Origin: Steromphala cineraria
Taxonomy: Eukaryota; Mollusca; Gastropoda; Trochida; Trochidae
Direction of reading: 5' to 3'
Assembly: GCA_916613615.1 (NCBI GenBank)
Contig: OU744720.1
Coordinates: forward strand, 4,629,749 to 4,693,748
Length of the DNA: 64,000 nt
Shown here: positions 11,433 through 23,600 of the stretch, piece by piece
Layout: each line of letters begins with the position of its first letter
How positions within the stretch are numbered: position 1 is the first letter of the stretch
Made by a program: the position numbers and the translations under genes
The notes under the pieces: generated by a model
Told to the model about the DNA's origin: nothing
Database searches by the model: none
What the model saw: only the letters and a program-made list of their open reading frames with translations

Positions 11433-11897
11433 TATAAGGAAGACAAGAGTAATTCTATGGATGAACAACTTCTTTATTGGATGGTGGCGACGTTTCGGTA
11501 TAGATTCTTATACCGTTTTCAAGCATATGGTGATAAATGAGGAATAGACCAATTTATACAGTTTGGTTAGATAATGAGAAAATAATAACAGTAACAACAG
11601 GATAAGGTAACAATACATCAAAGGATACATTACATGAAGTTTAAGAATATATAGAATGAGTGGGATACCAGTTTGTGAGTGAGTTAATTAGGCAGATTAG
11701 CGAAGCCAGTTGAGTTGAGTGGATTCATTATGGGCGGATTAAGTGGTTGTAAGCTGATGGGATGTAATAGCCTTGATCTCTGTTCATACATGGCCGGAAA
11801 CGGAAAATTTGTAAAGCTTCGGCTAAACGACGTTGAGTGTAATCATGTTTGTTGGTTGTGAGTGTTTTGACAGTGTCCCAGTTGATGTTGTGTTGTA
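11433..11897 (-). mobile_element. Penelope-like element 3' end (truncated)
   Basis: The minus strand encodes an uninterrupted C-terminal peptide of the kind that ends Penelope-like (and similar) retroelement polyproteins: INWDTVKTL, then a KH.Y..RR..EA..I segment, then MNRDQGYYIP, ending LIRP and a stop. After about 200 bp of 3' sequence comes a hairpin followed by GAAACGTCGCC and AATAAAG, a 3' arrangement typical of Penelope-like elements. Upstream of the peptide the sequence becomes unrelated AT-rich DNA, so the reverse transcriptase is missing. The element is a dead 3' fragment. Confidence 0.65.
11488..11525 (-). ncRNA. Degenerate hammerhead-like motif of the Penelope-like element
   Basis: On the minus strand, CTTGAAAA is followed by a 7-bp stem (CGGTATA/TATACCG) and then GAAAC. 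Hammerhead ribozymes have CUGANGA, a stem, then GAAA, and such motifs are known from the terminal repeats of Penelope-like elements. The second core box is intact, but the first (CUUGAAA) departs from consensus. I expect it to be inactive or weak. Confidence 0.35.
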
Positions 11898-12466
11898 TGT
11901 TTAATATTCATTATGATTGTTAAGTAACATTTGTAAAGACGTTGCTTAATAAACAAAATTAAAACAACAACTTCCAATCATACATGTAGTAAACTTTGCA
12001 TTTAGTTTGTCTTATTCTAAGAGTCTTTTTTTATATTTAACTCGATTTTGTTTCCTTACTTTGTTTATATCTGTAATTCAAGAAAATATCTTAACCCTAA
12101 TGGTAGTCAAACACCTTTTCTTAAGTTTCTGCTTGAAGTTGGTTTTCTCTGTACATGAAGTACATTTCCGTTTATTGTTCAGGATAATCTTGGCAGCTAT
12201 CTGATTCGATATTTAAATGGCCAATATCTTGCAAAGAAATTACAATTCTTTAATGAGTTCTTAAAAGAAAATATCTTTGATAGTTATGTTGATTATAGTG
12301 AAGGGTGATACGAACTTCACTTTTGCAATTTTAAATCAAACAAGCTGCTACTCGCGTGCTTGACATCTTTGTTTTGGGTCAACTCTGCATTTGATTAGGC
12401 CATATTAGCACATCATCTCATGACGTTGCCCGTTTTGGAGAATGATAAGTCGAGACGTTGTATTAA

Positions 12467-12821
12467 AGGGACAGTAGCACGTTTTTTGATAATTTTATAT
12501 TTTCAATCTTTCACTGATATTTGTAAGTTAATGCTAAATGTATAACTTTGACAGTGTCAAAAATCTCATTACACAAACCAATCATCCACACTTAGAGGAC
12601 AAAGAATGAAGATTCACATAAAATCCATTGGCGGCCATTTTGTGTGAACACCTTTGATTCATTTTGTGTAAGAAAAAGGAATCACATGGCTAAACCTTAC
12701 GTTATATATTTGAATTAGTACTGCTCCATTTAGTTTAAATGCATTGTCTTTCAATTGGAACCATTCATTTTCATTTTCCTGACATCATCTTATATCACCC
12801 TAAAAACGTGCTACTGCCCCT
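12467..12821 (+). mobile_element. TTAA-flanked MITE, copy 1 (355 bp)
   Basis: The element is bounded by TTAA on both sides (12463-12466 and 12822-12825). Its ends are inverted copies: AGGGACAGTAGCACGTTTTT at the left and the complement of AGGGGCAGTAGCACGTTTTT at the right. It has no coding capacity. TTAA targets with short inverted repeats are typical of piggyBac-type transposition (also Kolobok), so this is probably a non-autonomous derivative. A related repeat at about 10574-10600 shows the same flanks without the element. Confidence 0.9.
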
Positions 12822-12992
12822 TTAACATCAGACGGAAATTGTAGAATCTACAGGCCTGAATGCAAAATGTCAGCAGAAACTCATTATTACAATTTAGGTT
12901 TCTAGTTCCTTTCTGCAGACTATGTTTTGATATATTTTGAGTTGATGTTCATCATTAGAAACAGAGCTTGTAATTTTAGTCAGTTTTAATTA

Positions 12993-14740
12993 TGTCAGAA
13001 AAAGAATTGAGATCCTATTTTTACATTAGCAAATGTCATTCTTAAAGAGAACATAAATGATTTTCACATAACACTATTTACTCAAACCCTTAATGTATTG
13101 CCTATTTTACCTGGTTAAGCGTAAAGCAAGATAATTCCATATTTCACAACCATGCTGTATCGCATGTTTATACGAAAATATCTATTTTGATAAACCTTAT
13201 TCAAACTTTCGTCTCAACGCAACATATAAAAGCTTATCCTTTGGTACTTCGATGGGAAAATCTATAACTGGTGCCTGGTTCAGTTCAGCAATGAATCACA
13301 ACGGTGCACCTACATGCACTATAGTTCCAGACAAACGTATTTGGAAGACTGTTGGCGTTTCTGGATGATTCTTTATTCAATGTAAATGTAAGTCACAAAA
13401 AACAGGAAATAGTCTGAAGGTTACCATTCAATTGAATCGACAAGGTTATTGAAATATAAATCAATTATTTACTAGAACTGGACACAAGCTTATCCTCTGC
13501 AACCTTGAACAAATCTGTTTGCATTATCAGAAGATGTAAATCACGTTTTGCAGTGACGCCGTGATGAAATAATCAAGACTAACCATATTTGTCATTCAAA
13601 TCTGTATTTCACAGCTTATATGTTTGGAAGATCAAGCCTCCTACGATATATCTTTGACAGTACATGACGTCCCATTGTTTTGCATCATCAGGTTATGACG
13701 TCAGAATGCCATGACATCATTTACAAAATGAACTCAAAATGCTAAAACATTATCCCTTTATGACATGTGCAGTGTTTGCATACAAACGTAATGGAAAATT
13801 CCTTTGGGTGATAACAAATGTTTATGGCAACTCGTAAGGCATGAGGATGTCATAATTAAGACGGGACTTAGACAGAGAATTCCACATTCGTGTCTTCTGA
13901 TATAAGAAGAACTTTGTTCAGTATAAAGGCCACAGGCCAACATACACATACAATAGACATTGTAATAACTTACAGGTTTTGATGCTAAATAATGAACATT
14001 ACATCGTTTTACAGCATAATGAAATAAACAATGAAGGTAGTGTACAGCGTAATCTAAAAAAGCTTCTCTGATATAGTTTGCATACAAATATATAAGATTT
14101 TCATTTTGCATTAGAGAGGTTACATTACATCAAGCATATATTACATTATCATGTCGTTTTACAAAGGACATAAAACATAAGATGTTATTCAACTTCTAAA
14201 ACATATTTACAACAATCTGAACTCTCTAGGGGTATCATTCCTCCTATTTTATGTTTCACTATATTAAATTTATCAATTCTGAAATATGGTAAAATATTGT
14301 GCATAGACAAGAAATATGATTCCGTGTCTTCTGATATTAAATATATCAACACAAGACCAAGACCCCTTCAATCTATCCAACATCTGCAGAACGGGCGGTT
14401 ACCTAAAAGGATTCTGTGGGAAGTAACACTAATACAAACAGCAAATATAGCTTTGAAATACCTAGAAACACATTCTTTCCCTACAGTCGACTGATAACTT
14501 GATAAGGAGCGTGTTTGTTTCACCAACATCAAACAACTATACAAAAGTTAAACAGATTTGGAAAGTCATTGTACTGATTATTTAATGATGTCGTGTTCGT
14601 AAATCGATATGTCTGCGATTAGTTGAGAGAAGAACAACATCAGACCCAGATCCTTTTAAAGATGTTAAAGAAAGGAAACCTTAATGGCCATTTACGACAA
14701 AGAACTACTATGTTTGTCCGCTGTCAGCTGAAATCTTGTG
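12993..14740. repeat. 1748-bp tandem duplication, first unit
   Basis: This unit is followed immediately by a second copy (14741-16488) at a constant offset of 1748 bp. The copies read base for base the same wherever I compared them, apart from one position seen (aaaaaa near 13397-13402 against aagaaa in copy 2). The junction near 14740/14741 has at most 1 bp of shared sequence, so it looks like non-homologous joining or replication slippage. The unit contains a minus-strand LINE 3' fragment. Such a young duplication could also be an assembly artefact. Confidence 0.95.
13895..14300 (-). pseudogene. LINE 3' fragment (tandem unit 1)
   Basis: On the minus strand the decoded peptide follows the C-terminus of the LINE family seen at 47586-48004: a broken PREFRFC...VLE region, then LMQNENLIYLYANYIREAF in an open stretch. 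The 3' UTR follows, with the GGCC-loop-GGCC hairpin (13928-13938), an AATAAAG-like word (AACAAAG) and a TTCTTCTT tail. Stops and frameshifts lie upstream of MQNEN. It is truncated at its 5' end and non-functional. Confidence 0.75.
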
Positions 14741-16488
14741 TGTCAGAAAAAGAATTGAGATCCTATTTTTACATTAGCAAATGTCATTCTTAAAGAGAAC
14801 ATAAATGATTTTCACATAACACTATTTACTCAAACCCTTAATGTATTGCCTATTTTACCTGGTTAAGCGTAAAGCAAGATAATTCCATATTTCACAACCA
14901 TGCTGTATCGCATGTTTATACGAAAATATCTATTTTGATAAACCTTATTCAAACTTTCGTCTCAACGCAACATATAAAAGCTTATCCTTTGGTACTTCGA
15001 TGGGAAAATCTATAACTGGTGCCTGGTTCAGTTCAGCAATGAATCACAACGGTGCACCTACATGCACTATAGTTCCAGACAAACGTATTTGGAAGACTGT
15101 TGGCGTTTCTGGATGATTCTTTATTCAATGTAAATGTAAGTCACAAGAAACAGGAAATAGTCTGAAGGTTACCATTCAATTGAATCGACAAGGTTATTGA
15201 AATATAAATCAATTATTTACTAGAACTGGACACAAGCTTATCCTCTGCAACCTTGAACAAATCTGTTTGCATTATCAGAAGATGTAAATCACGTTTTGCA
15301 GTGACGCCGTGATGAAATAATCAAGACTAACCATATTTGTCATTCAAATCTGTATTTCACAGCTTATATGTTTGGAAGATCAAGCCTCCTACGATATATC
15401 TTTGACAGTACATGACGTCCCATTGTTTTGCATCATCAGGTTATGACGTCAGAATGCCATGACATCATTTACAAAATGAACTCAAAATGCTAAAACATTA
15501 TCCCTTTATGACATGTGCAGTGTTTGCATACAAACGTAATGGAAAATTCCTTTGGGTGATAACAAATGTTTATGGCAACTCGTAAGGCATGAGGATGTCA
15601 TAATTAAGACGGGACTTAGACAGAGAATTCCACATTCGTGTCTTCTGATATAAGAAGAACTTTGTTCAGTATAAAGGCCACAGGCCAACATACACATACA
15701 ATAGACATTGTAATAACTTACAGGTTTTGATGCTAAATAATGAACATTACATCGTTTTACAGCATAATGAAATAAACAATGAAGGTAGTGTACAGCGTAA
15801 TCTAAAAAAGCTTCTCTGATATAGTTTGCATACAAATATATAAGATTTTCATTTTGCATTAGAGAGGTTACATTACATCAAGCATATATTACATTATCAT
15901 GTCGTTTTACAAAGGACATAAAACATAAGATGTTATTCAACTTCTAAAACATATTTACAACAATCTGAACTCTCTAGGGGTATCATTCCTCCTATTTTAT
16001 GTTTCACTATATTAAATTTATCAATTCTGAAATATGGTAAAATATTGTGCATAGACAAGAAATATGATTCCGTGTCTTCTGATATTAAATATATCAACAC
16101 AAGACCAAGACCCCTTCAATCTATCCAACATCTGCAGAACGGGCGGTTACCTAAAAGGATTCTGTGGGAAGTAACACTAATACAAACAGCAAATATAGCT
16201 TTGAAATACCTAGAAACACATTCTTTCCCTACAGTCGACTGATAACTTGATAAGGAGCGTGTTTGTTTCACCAACATCAAACAACTATACAAAAGTTAAA
16301 CAGATTTGGAAAGTCATTGTACTGATTATTTAATGATGTCGTGTTCGTAAATCGATATGTCTGCGATTAGTTGAGAGAAGAACAACATCAGACCCAGATC
16401 CTTTTAAAGATGTTAAAGAAAGGAAACCTTAATGGCCATTTACGACAAAGAACTACTATGTTTGTCCGCTGTCAGCTGAAATCTTGTG
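14741..16488. repeat. 1748-bp tandem duplication, second unit
   Basis: Second copy of the unit starting at 12993. The sequence after 16488 (ttcatggttccaag...) matches block A near 928, so copy 2 is the one that continues into the older block. The left flank of copy 1 (before 12993) is unrelated to block A in the visible part. It carries the same LINE remnant as copy 1. Confidence 0.95.
15643..16048 (-). pseudogene. LINE 3' fragment (tandem unit 2)
   Basis: Identical counterpart of the fragment at 13895-14300, shifted by 1748 bp, with the same GGCC hairpin and CTT-type tail. It adds no function of its own. Confidence 0.75.
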
Positions 16489-17772
16489 TTCATGGTTCCA
16501 AGTTTACTAGATAGGACAGAAATTCATATTTTGTTATCATGTCTGCTGCAAACCATTATTGTTTTTAGTGTCATACACTCCCAATAACGTTATATACATT
16601 ATATTATCATTATATCATATATATTATATTAATATTAGAAAGATCGATTCCTTATCAAAAATGTTCAGAATATATTCATTTTGTACAAGAACTCGTTCAG
16701 AGAAATGTTACTACCAAGGAATAAAACTGTAAATGCAGCTGGAGATACCATCAACGTGTACCGAGTTCACAGTTGTTGCTTGGTTGAACCTCGCAGTCTG
16801 AGACTCCTATTCTTACAACTTCATTCATCGTTTTGATGTCGATATAACGCTCACTGTGGCAACTCACGTGTAACAAGCTTTTGCTCATCAAAGGAATGCT
16901 CCCGGTGGCTGATTTGGTATTAAGGTTATACAGTAAGGTGACGTACGCGTAAGAATAAACTCTTTTCAAACATACTTGTACTTGACAGAATTTTAATTTT
17001 AAATTCTACTTTGAATTGTTATATAAAGAAAAAGAGAAAGGATTGGTTTGCCGAAAAAAAATTCAAGTCAAAGTCCTGATGTAAAAACAGCATATAATTG
17101 CATTATTTTTCTATTTCTGTCATAACTTTGCATAGTACTATCCTAAAAACAGCAGGTTGTTTTTGGTGTAATATTAGCAATAAATGTACATTGAACTTGA
17201 TTGACTCAATTGGTGACATGTAAGAGTGCGGTACAGGAGTACACTCAACTAGTTTGACAGCTATGATTTCATTTCAGATCAATCAAAATGATGGTAAACT
17301 TGTTTGTTGATTCGAAAATATGCCCTGTGCAACTGTTTCAACTTTATTGCACTCACCGTCTGCAAAAAAAAAGAAACTCTGACATTTTCTTTTTTCGACA
17401 ACTGGAAAATACAAAAGGGGAATGTGGTTCTCGGAACATGGAATTACCAAAGTATTCTGTGGTAAACAGGATAATGAAAGATGCTGGAGTTAGAGGATAC
17501 TTTACCAATTACTCTCAATGAGTATCTACAAGAATGGATCAAATTGTGAAGGCACAGCCAGGTCATAGAAGCCTGGTGGTTGAACATTAAGAGCGAACAA
17601 TTGGAACTCAAAAGCATCACGTGTCAACGTTCTGTCAGGGAGAAGAATCTGATTGTGAAGTAGCCGGAAACTCGTCATGGTTAATACCTTTTTCCTAACT
17701 GATCCGAAAGGAATTCAGCAATCCCGCTGCACACAAAAAAAATAAAATAAGTTTTGTGACAACTCTTCGATT

Positions 17773-18120
17773 TCAACACTCGACTTCAACGTTTTCACAC
17801 AGTTCGATCGCTTTTTCCATTAAGCCAGCATCTTTTTCCTTTCTCTCGCCATGTTGCAACCGGAGAATAAGAGTTATTTGTTCCTTACTTTGCGTTAAAC
17901 CAATGAGATGCGGCCACATCCCCCTAGGGTCAAAGGTAACGGCGCCCATTTGTTCCCTTAGCATTAACTTTTGCGTGGAAATTGTCTTTCGGTCGTCCTC
18001 ATTAAAAAAACAAAGATTTATTTGTTTCAGTGAGTTAGAGTAGAAAGGCAAATCATTTGGGAACATGTCTGCATAAATTTTATATTGACTGCGTACGTAT
18101 TTATTGTAGCATTCGGTCAA
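17773..18120 (-). other. Unrecognised open frame in copy-B-specific DNA
   Basis: A 115-residue minus-strand frame (MTECYNKYVRSQYK...) with balanced amino-acid composition, lying mostly in the segment present in block B and absent from block A. It runs on past its Met-rich start region toward a stop at about 17730. I recognise no domain. It sits downstream of the Tc1-like fragment on the same strand but does not read like transposase. It could be an exon-like fragment of a captured gene or chance. Confidence 0.2.
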
Positions 18121-18188
18121 GATAGGAGGTGGGGCGAACCGAGAGTCCGGCCCTTCAATGTATACTATTAACAGAGGTACAATTCGGT

Positions 18189-18640
18189 TCAGGGAGTCTT
18201 CTCAAAAATAATTCTTTTATTTTCTTTCTTTTTTAATGATCCGAGGGCCTGTGATTGTCTTACCCGTCTAAGAGTAAAGTCGGGACAGAACATACACTCA
18301 TCCGTCAACAACACTGGCCTCCAGTCATTAGCAGTCAAATCGACACGCTCAGCAGCCAACGTGTGTGCGTGCATCAAAGTCCACATCAACAGGAGTTGGG
18401 GCAATTCGTACATATTGCCGTCTTACACGCTAACAGTTCTTGTTGTGTTGAATCCCTTATGATACGGATCTAATCGGCTGGTCGGGATTGCTAGTGTAGT
18501 GTCGAAGAGCTTGCAGTAGAAGGAAGCGGTCATCACGTTGGGTAGTTGATCCTCCAACATGTCGACGTCTTGCAGCAGTATCATGAGTTTGGAAACGAGT
18601 CCATGCCCTGTTGAAGACACTGTGGCTTACACCGAGTTGT
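18189..18640 (-). pseudogene. Tc1/mariner transposase fragment (block B)
   Basis: On the minus strand, 18640 to about 18420 decodes to the DNA-binding side (RLDP..., NTTRTVSV, where Tc1 proteins have a second helix-turn-helix). 18413-18189 then gives ERVDLTANDWRPVLLTDECM, which fits the Tc1 block W...VLFTDES containing the second catalytic Asp. A frameshift separates the two parts, and the frame then runs into unrelated sequence. No complete DDE triad can be assembled. It matches the fragment at 2340-2760. Confidence 0.6.
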
Positions 18641-20155
18641 TCACCAAATTCTTCTAGACAGTTGTCCAGGTTAAATGTCGCCCATGGCGTCGGCTAAATG
18701 AAAGTTGGGTTGTGCTGCAAACTTCTACAGACATGAAGTGAAAGGCCTTATCATACAGATTGCAATGAGGACGGGAAGCTTCCTCATGCATGTGCTTTGC
18801 ATGGTGCGCATGACTGATTCAAACAACACTGAATGTAAAACGTAACGTAAAGAAAACGTAACAAATGCTGTTGAAAATTTAATTATTTTCTTAGTTTGTG
18901 TTTGACGTTCGTCCTATTATTTCTGTATTGGGTATACAATGAATTATTCATATGGCTCATCCCTTGAAAGACAAAAGCGAGAAAATGTTCATGCTTTGCT
19001 TTTTGAAGAACAAAACCTTTGTAAGATTTATCCCGTTTATTGAGAGATGATAGGAACAGCGTTCGCCGTGCATCATTGCATCAAAGAAGCTGTCCCGATG
19101 GCGTTGGACCTCTTGCGGTATTTGGGTCAGACTCTGCATAACATTGAACCTTGATGCATGCTAACGTATCCTTTCTGGATGAAATACGTGTAGGAATGAT
19201 ATTTCCAGAAACTGCATTGACATTAAAAGGAAAATTTTAATGTAATGATCTGCCGACTGCAAGCGAAAATCATTGTAAGGTTGTACACATAGGTTCTCAT
19301 ATAGTTCCCTTTTGTCTGTCAACATACATTCGTAGTTTCATGATTGAAGTTCCCATTCGTTATGATACGTATTGTAAGTTCACATAACCACAACCACCAT
19401 ATTTCACTATTTTCTTTGGAATATGTGAAAGTCTGATTACAATATTGTACAGTGCGGCAGAGGTCACTTCTCAAATATGTTCAGTTTGGTAATGTAAGCC
19501 TTTTTTGAAAGCCACTTTTGATGGGCCGTTAAGACCTATCTGGCCACAAACCAATGACTTCATAAACAGAATCAGTTATCTATACATCTATCGTAACAAT
19601 ACAACAGAAAAAAAAACAATAATTAACGATTTTCAGAAAATGTTTTCCACTCAGTTAGATAAATCATTTGACGATGTTACACTACTAAGCATTTGGTGTA
19701 AAAAAAGATGGTAATTAAACACTTATTTAGGCTGTATTTCAGTTGACATAATGATGCGTTACTCTGTATAGTCTGTTTATAACGTCACACCCGCGCGAGT
19801 TTTATGGCCCCTAACCAAGGTGGGTTTTCCACAGCCGATAATTAGCCTACGCAGTTTTAAGGAAAGGCTAATTAAAGTTGTATATTGGACAAATTAACAA
19901 AAATCAAGTCCAGTTTATTTTGTTGAAAAATCTTTGAACGAGAATCGAGAAGTGGTAAAGTCGAGGTTAGTGGATGTTTAATAAAATTGTCATTGAGTAT
20001 TATTTCAAATTTCTTTGATGCTGAAAAATAAAGTCAATTAGATAGATTTAAAGTAAATATATGACAGTGATGATACAAAAACACTATTGCTCAATAAAAT
20101 CTGTGTAATAATTGTATTAATCTCATATCGCCTGTGTAAGTATACATTGGCGAGT

Positions 20156-22240
20156 TTGGACAGCTAGAAACACGACGGTTATTTGTGTAAACGCAAGGTG
20201 ATGAACGTGTACTTAACATAACAGTTGTTACGGCTTGTGAACTATTCAATGTTTTGAATAGTTAAAGCCATCCAATACTTTAGATTGAATGGGAATTTAA
20301 ACGTTTAAATCTACAAAAACACATTAACGCTCTTTTTCAATTGTTGATTAAATGCATCGCTCACAATCATTTCTTAATCCAGATAATAGACGATCTTAGG
20401 GTAGTTATTTCTCAATTTATTCAGTTTAATTTAGTTTTAAAAATTTGTACATTTTTTGTTTTCTAATTCTGAGGCGTTCTGATTACAGGAGATAAACAGA
20501 GTCCCATTGGACTATCTAAATATATTTACTGGTTTTAGACTAATTACGATAACAAAAATAAGAACTACGCCGCTGCGCTGCTGAAGTGATGACTTGGAAG
20601 AATCGGAAATACATTCAAGACGAGAAACACTCAAACGAAAAGTATACACGAATGCAATTCAAGTGCGGATAAATAAGGAATTCACTCGTCAATGCCATTA
20701 TTTTCTTATTTGAAGCCGACGATACGCCTTCGTAACATACATATTTAGGTTGTATGCCCTCATGCACAAGAAAACCCTGTCAGGTTAAGACAGAGCTGTT
20801 GATAGCTCAGTTGATTCATACTGACAACTTTAAAAACTCTCACAATAGCACATGACAGTGACACATTCGAATTGGTGTCAACATATAAGGCTCTACAATG
20901 ATTATAAACAACTTAAGATTTGAATAACTCGTTTACTTATTTTGCTTTGAAACATTAAAATGATCACATCGAAGACGGACATCTTGACCTTCTACAGACT
21001 TCGAAATGTAAATAACACTAGTAATATCTGAAATGTGAGTAATTCAGTGTGTTTAGGAATAGCAAACGTATTAATAAGAGGCACTTTATCTCATTTTTGC
21101 TTAAGCTGAAACAATAACCGATCATCTTGTTTTTAAAAATGTTTATCATCTACTCTAAATACTCCTTTCACTACAACATTGATATGTTTCTGAATGGAAC
21201 TAGACGTTCCCTTAATAGTTTCATTCACTTTACAATACCTCACCAGAGTCAGTTTTCCTCTAAACCTATTATGTCACAAACTGTAAAAATATTGACACAG
21301 ATGTCTAATTTCAATCACCTATTTTGAAGTCTTTTAATGTTATATCAAAACCAACAATCGTAAAATGCCATCAGAATCCTGATTGATATGCGATACAGGA
21401 TCTTTAAATATGTTTTAAAATGAATTATTTCTTGAACGTTTGGTATTTTAATCGCTTAATGAAGACCGATATCTCAGCGGACAGGAAGCTTCAACGTAAT
21501 CCTGATTAATAAGCGATACAGATTGTTATTTTTGCTTTTCTTTTCAATGGGGTATTGATTCTTTCAATTTTAAATATTGGAGCGGTAATAGTTTAAGGAG
21601 AAAAGAAAATCCCTCGAGGCAGTAATTGGATAGTCTTGATTGATATTGCATTGAACTAGGCTGTGAGAGTTAAATCAGGATTTAAGCTTGGGGCAGTCGA
21701 AAGTGGAATATGCAATAACTCATGAATAAATATTGGCTGTCCAAAAAGTTCAAAAACCTTTACGAAATTGGCACGGTGAGTTAAGTACATAGTTTTGCCA
21801 TCAAATTGATATTTATTCAAATTCTGTTGAAAAGTGTCCTCTTTTACGAAATGCTTTTTCGCTGCACGATGTGTTTCACTCCATTAAAATGTGTTGCTTG
21901 CATCGAGTCTGTCGGTGATTTATTTCTTCCTATAGAGTTGCATAACTCATATTCTTATATTATATCTATGATATCTGTTATATTATAATGCTTTATTAAG
22001 TGCCGTTTCGTGAATATGTGTAAACTACGCTCACTAAAGCAAGTCTATAACAACACACGGTGAAATCAAAAGCCTCGGGAAATATTTCAACACAAAAAGT
22101 ACAGCAATTTAACAAATTACCTTGCGTTAAAGGAAATTCAAGTTTTTATGGCAGTGACATATCCTCAATATAAGATCATTATATCACGATTGTTTTCTTG
22201 TTTCGCCATCTGTGACTAGTTAAACCAACTGCTCGTGACG
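20156..22240. other. No gene recognised
   Basis: AT-rich sequence with no credible coding segment. The only structure noted is a short diverged direct repeat (aatcctgattgatatgcga at about 21373 and aatcctgattaataagcga at about 21499). Confidence 0.45.
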
Positions 22241-22244
22241 TTAA

Positions 22245-22531
22245 AGGGGCAGTAGGACGTTTTTAGTGGGTACGTGTACAAGTATGTAAGGTTATGTCAG
22301 AAAAATGAAAATTAATGGTTCCAATTGAAAGACAATGTATTCAAACTAAATGGAGCAGTAATAATTCAAATATATAATGTAAAGTTTAGCCATGCTATTC
22401 CTATGACTATGGATGATTGGGTTATGTAATGAGATTTTTGAAACTATCAAAATAATACATTTAACATTAACTTACCATTATTAGTGAAAAATTTGAAATA
22501 TTAAATTATCAAAAAACGTGCTACTGCCCCT
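22245..22531 (-). mobile_element. TTAA-flanked MITE, copy 2 (inverted, internally deleted, 287 bp)
   Basis: Bounded by TTAA at 22241-22244 and 22532-22535, with the same terminal words as copy 1 (AGGGGCAGTAG at the left, CTACTGCCCCT at the right). Internal words run in the opposite order and on the opposite strand to copies 1, 3 and 4, so it is inserted in reverse. It lacks the roughly 100-bp middle portion that contains the words GGCGGCCATTTTGTGTG. Confidence 0.88.
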
Positions 22532-23259
22532 TTAATACAGCTGCTCGTTGTAAGAGACGCAGTCTGTTACTTGCTACTGCGATAAGAATTTTATCAAATA
22601 ACGAGATAGAAACATCCTTACACCCAAATTTGAGCCATGTGCATTTACAAAACTGAAAGCTGAAGAAAACTGAAGCTAAGCCTACGTTGACGTTATACTG
22701 AGTGTTATTTACACGCAACATCGTTTATATTGTAATAGGACGAGTCTGGTCACAATATCCGTTAATAAGGACTTTGCGTTGTGTTTATTTTTGTGGGAAG
22801 ATGTTATAGGGGGCTGCGACCAGACTTGTACTATTGACCCAGTTCTTGTTAAGATAAAGCGAGATGAATAACAAACAAAGGAAGTAAGATTCAACAATTA
22901 TTTTATTTAACAAACAAAAATACAACGAGTCATCATCTGAGGTATTAATTATCTATTCAAATGTACAAAGTAGTTAATTTTAGCATCCTTTTGTAACTGA
23001 GAATTTCATTAAACGTCAAATGTCAAGTAATATGGCTCAACAAATAGCACTCTTGTGAAATATTCAACAAATGTAGAAATGTATAGAGATATAAACTTGT
23101 TTCTACAAAATAGCACTCAAGTTACAACCGATAAGTGCAAAACAACATTTCACAGGAAAAACTCTCACAGCAGCATATAATAACAGTAAATGCAGATTTT
23201 CACTGTAAAAACAATTGCACACAGCTAAACTGCTGAATACCAAATATGACCTTGACCTT

Positions 23260-23533
23260 GAAATATACAACCTCACATCACGGTTCACATCACTAAGCAA
23301 CTACCGTGTAAGGCTACCAACTGACTCGTAGTAAATATCACACCACGAAATGAAATATACAACCTCACGTCACGGTTCACATCACTAAGCAACTACCGTG
23401 TAAGGCTACCAACTGACTCGTAGTAAATATCACAACACGAAATGAAATATACAACCTCACATCACGGTTCACATCACTAAGCAACTACCGTGTAAGGCCA
23501 CAAACTGACTCGTAGTAAATATCACACCACGAG
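23260..23533. repeat. 92-bp tandem repeat, three units plus a decayed fourth
   Basis: The unit beginning gaaatatacaacctcac starts at 23260, 23352 and 23444, a constant 92-bp period with only a few differences. After 23533 a partial, diverged fourth unit continues to about 23600. There are no separate spacers, so it is a minisatellite and not a CRISPR array. Confidence 0.92.
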
Positions 23534-23600
23534 GGAAATCTTTACAAACTCAAGTACGGCTCACCTCACATAAGAAGCTGCCGTAACAAGTGAAAACTAA

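Larger units (their letters stand above)
13600..20155. repeat. Duplicated block, copy B
   Basis: Diverged direct copy of 1-4175. Its left part is overlaid by the 1748-bp tandem duplication, so that part is present twice. It carries a better preserved LINE 3' end, a Tc1-like fragment, and an extra segment at about 17640-18010 absent from copy A. Copies A and B are separated by about 9.4 kb of unrelated sequence that includes the LINE, the Penelope-like fragment and a MITE. Confidence 0.8.

Noticed and set aside
23260..23533. Regular repeats resembling a CRISPR array
   Set aside because: The 92-bp units are head to tail without unique spacers, and the window is eukaryotic.
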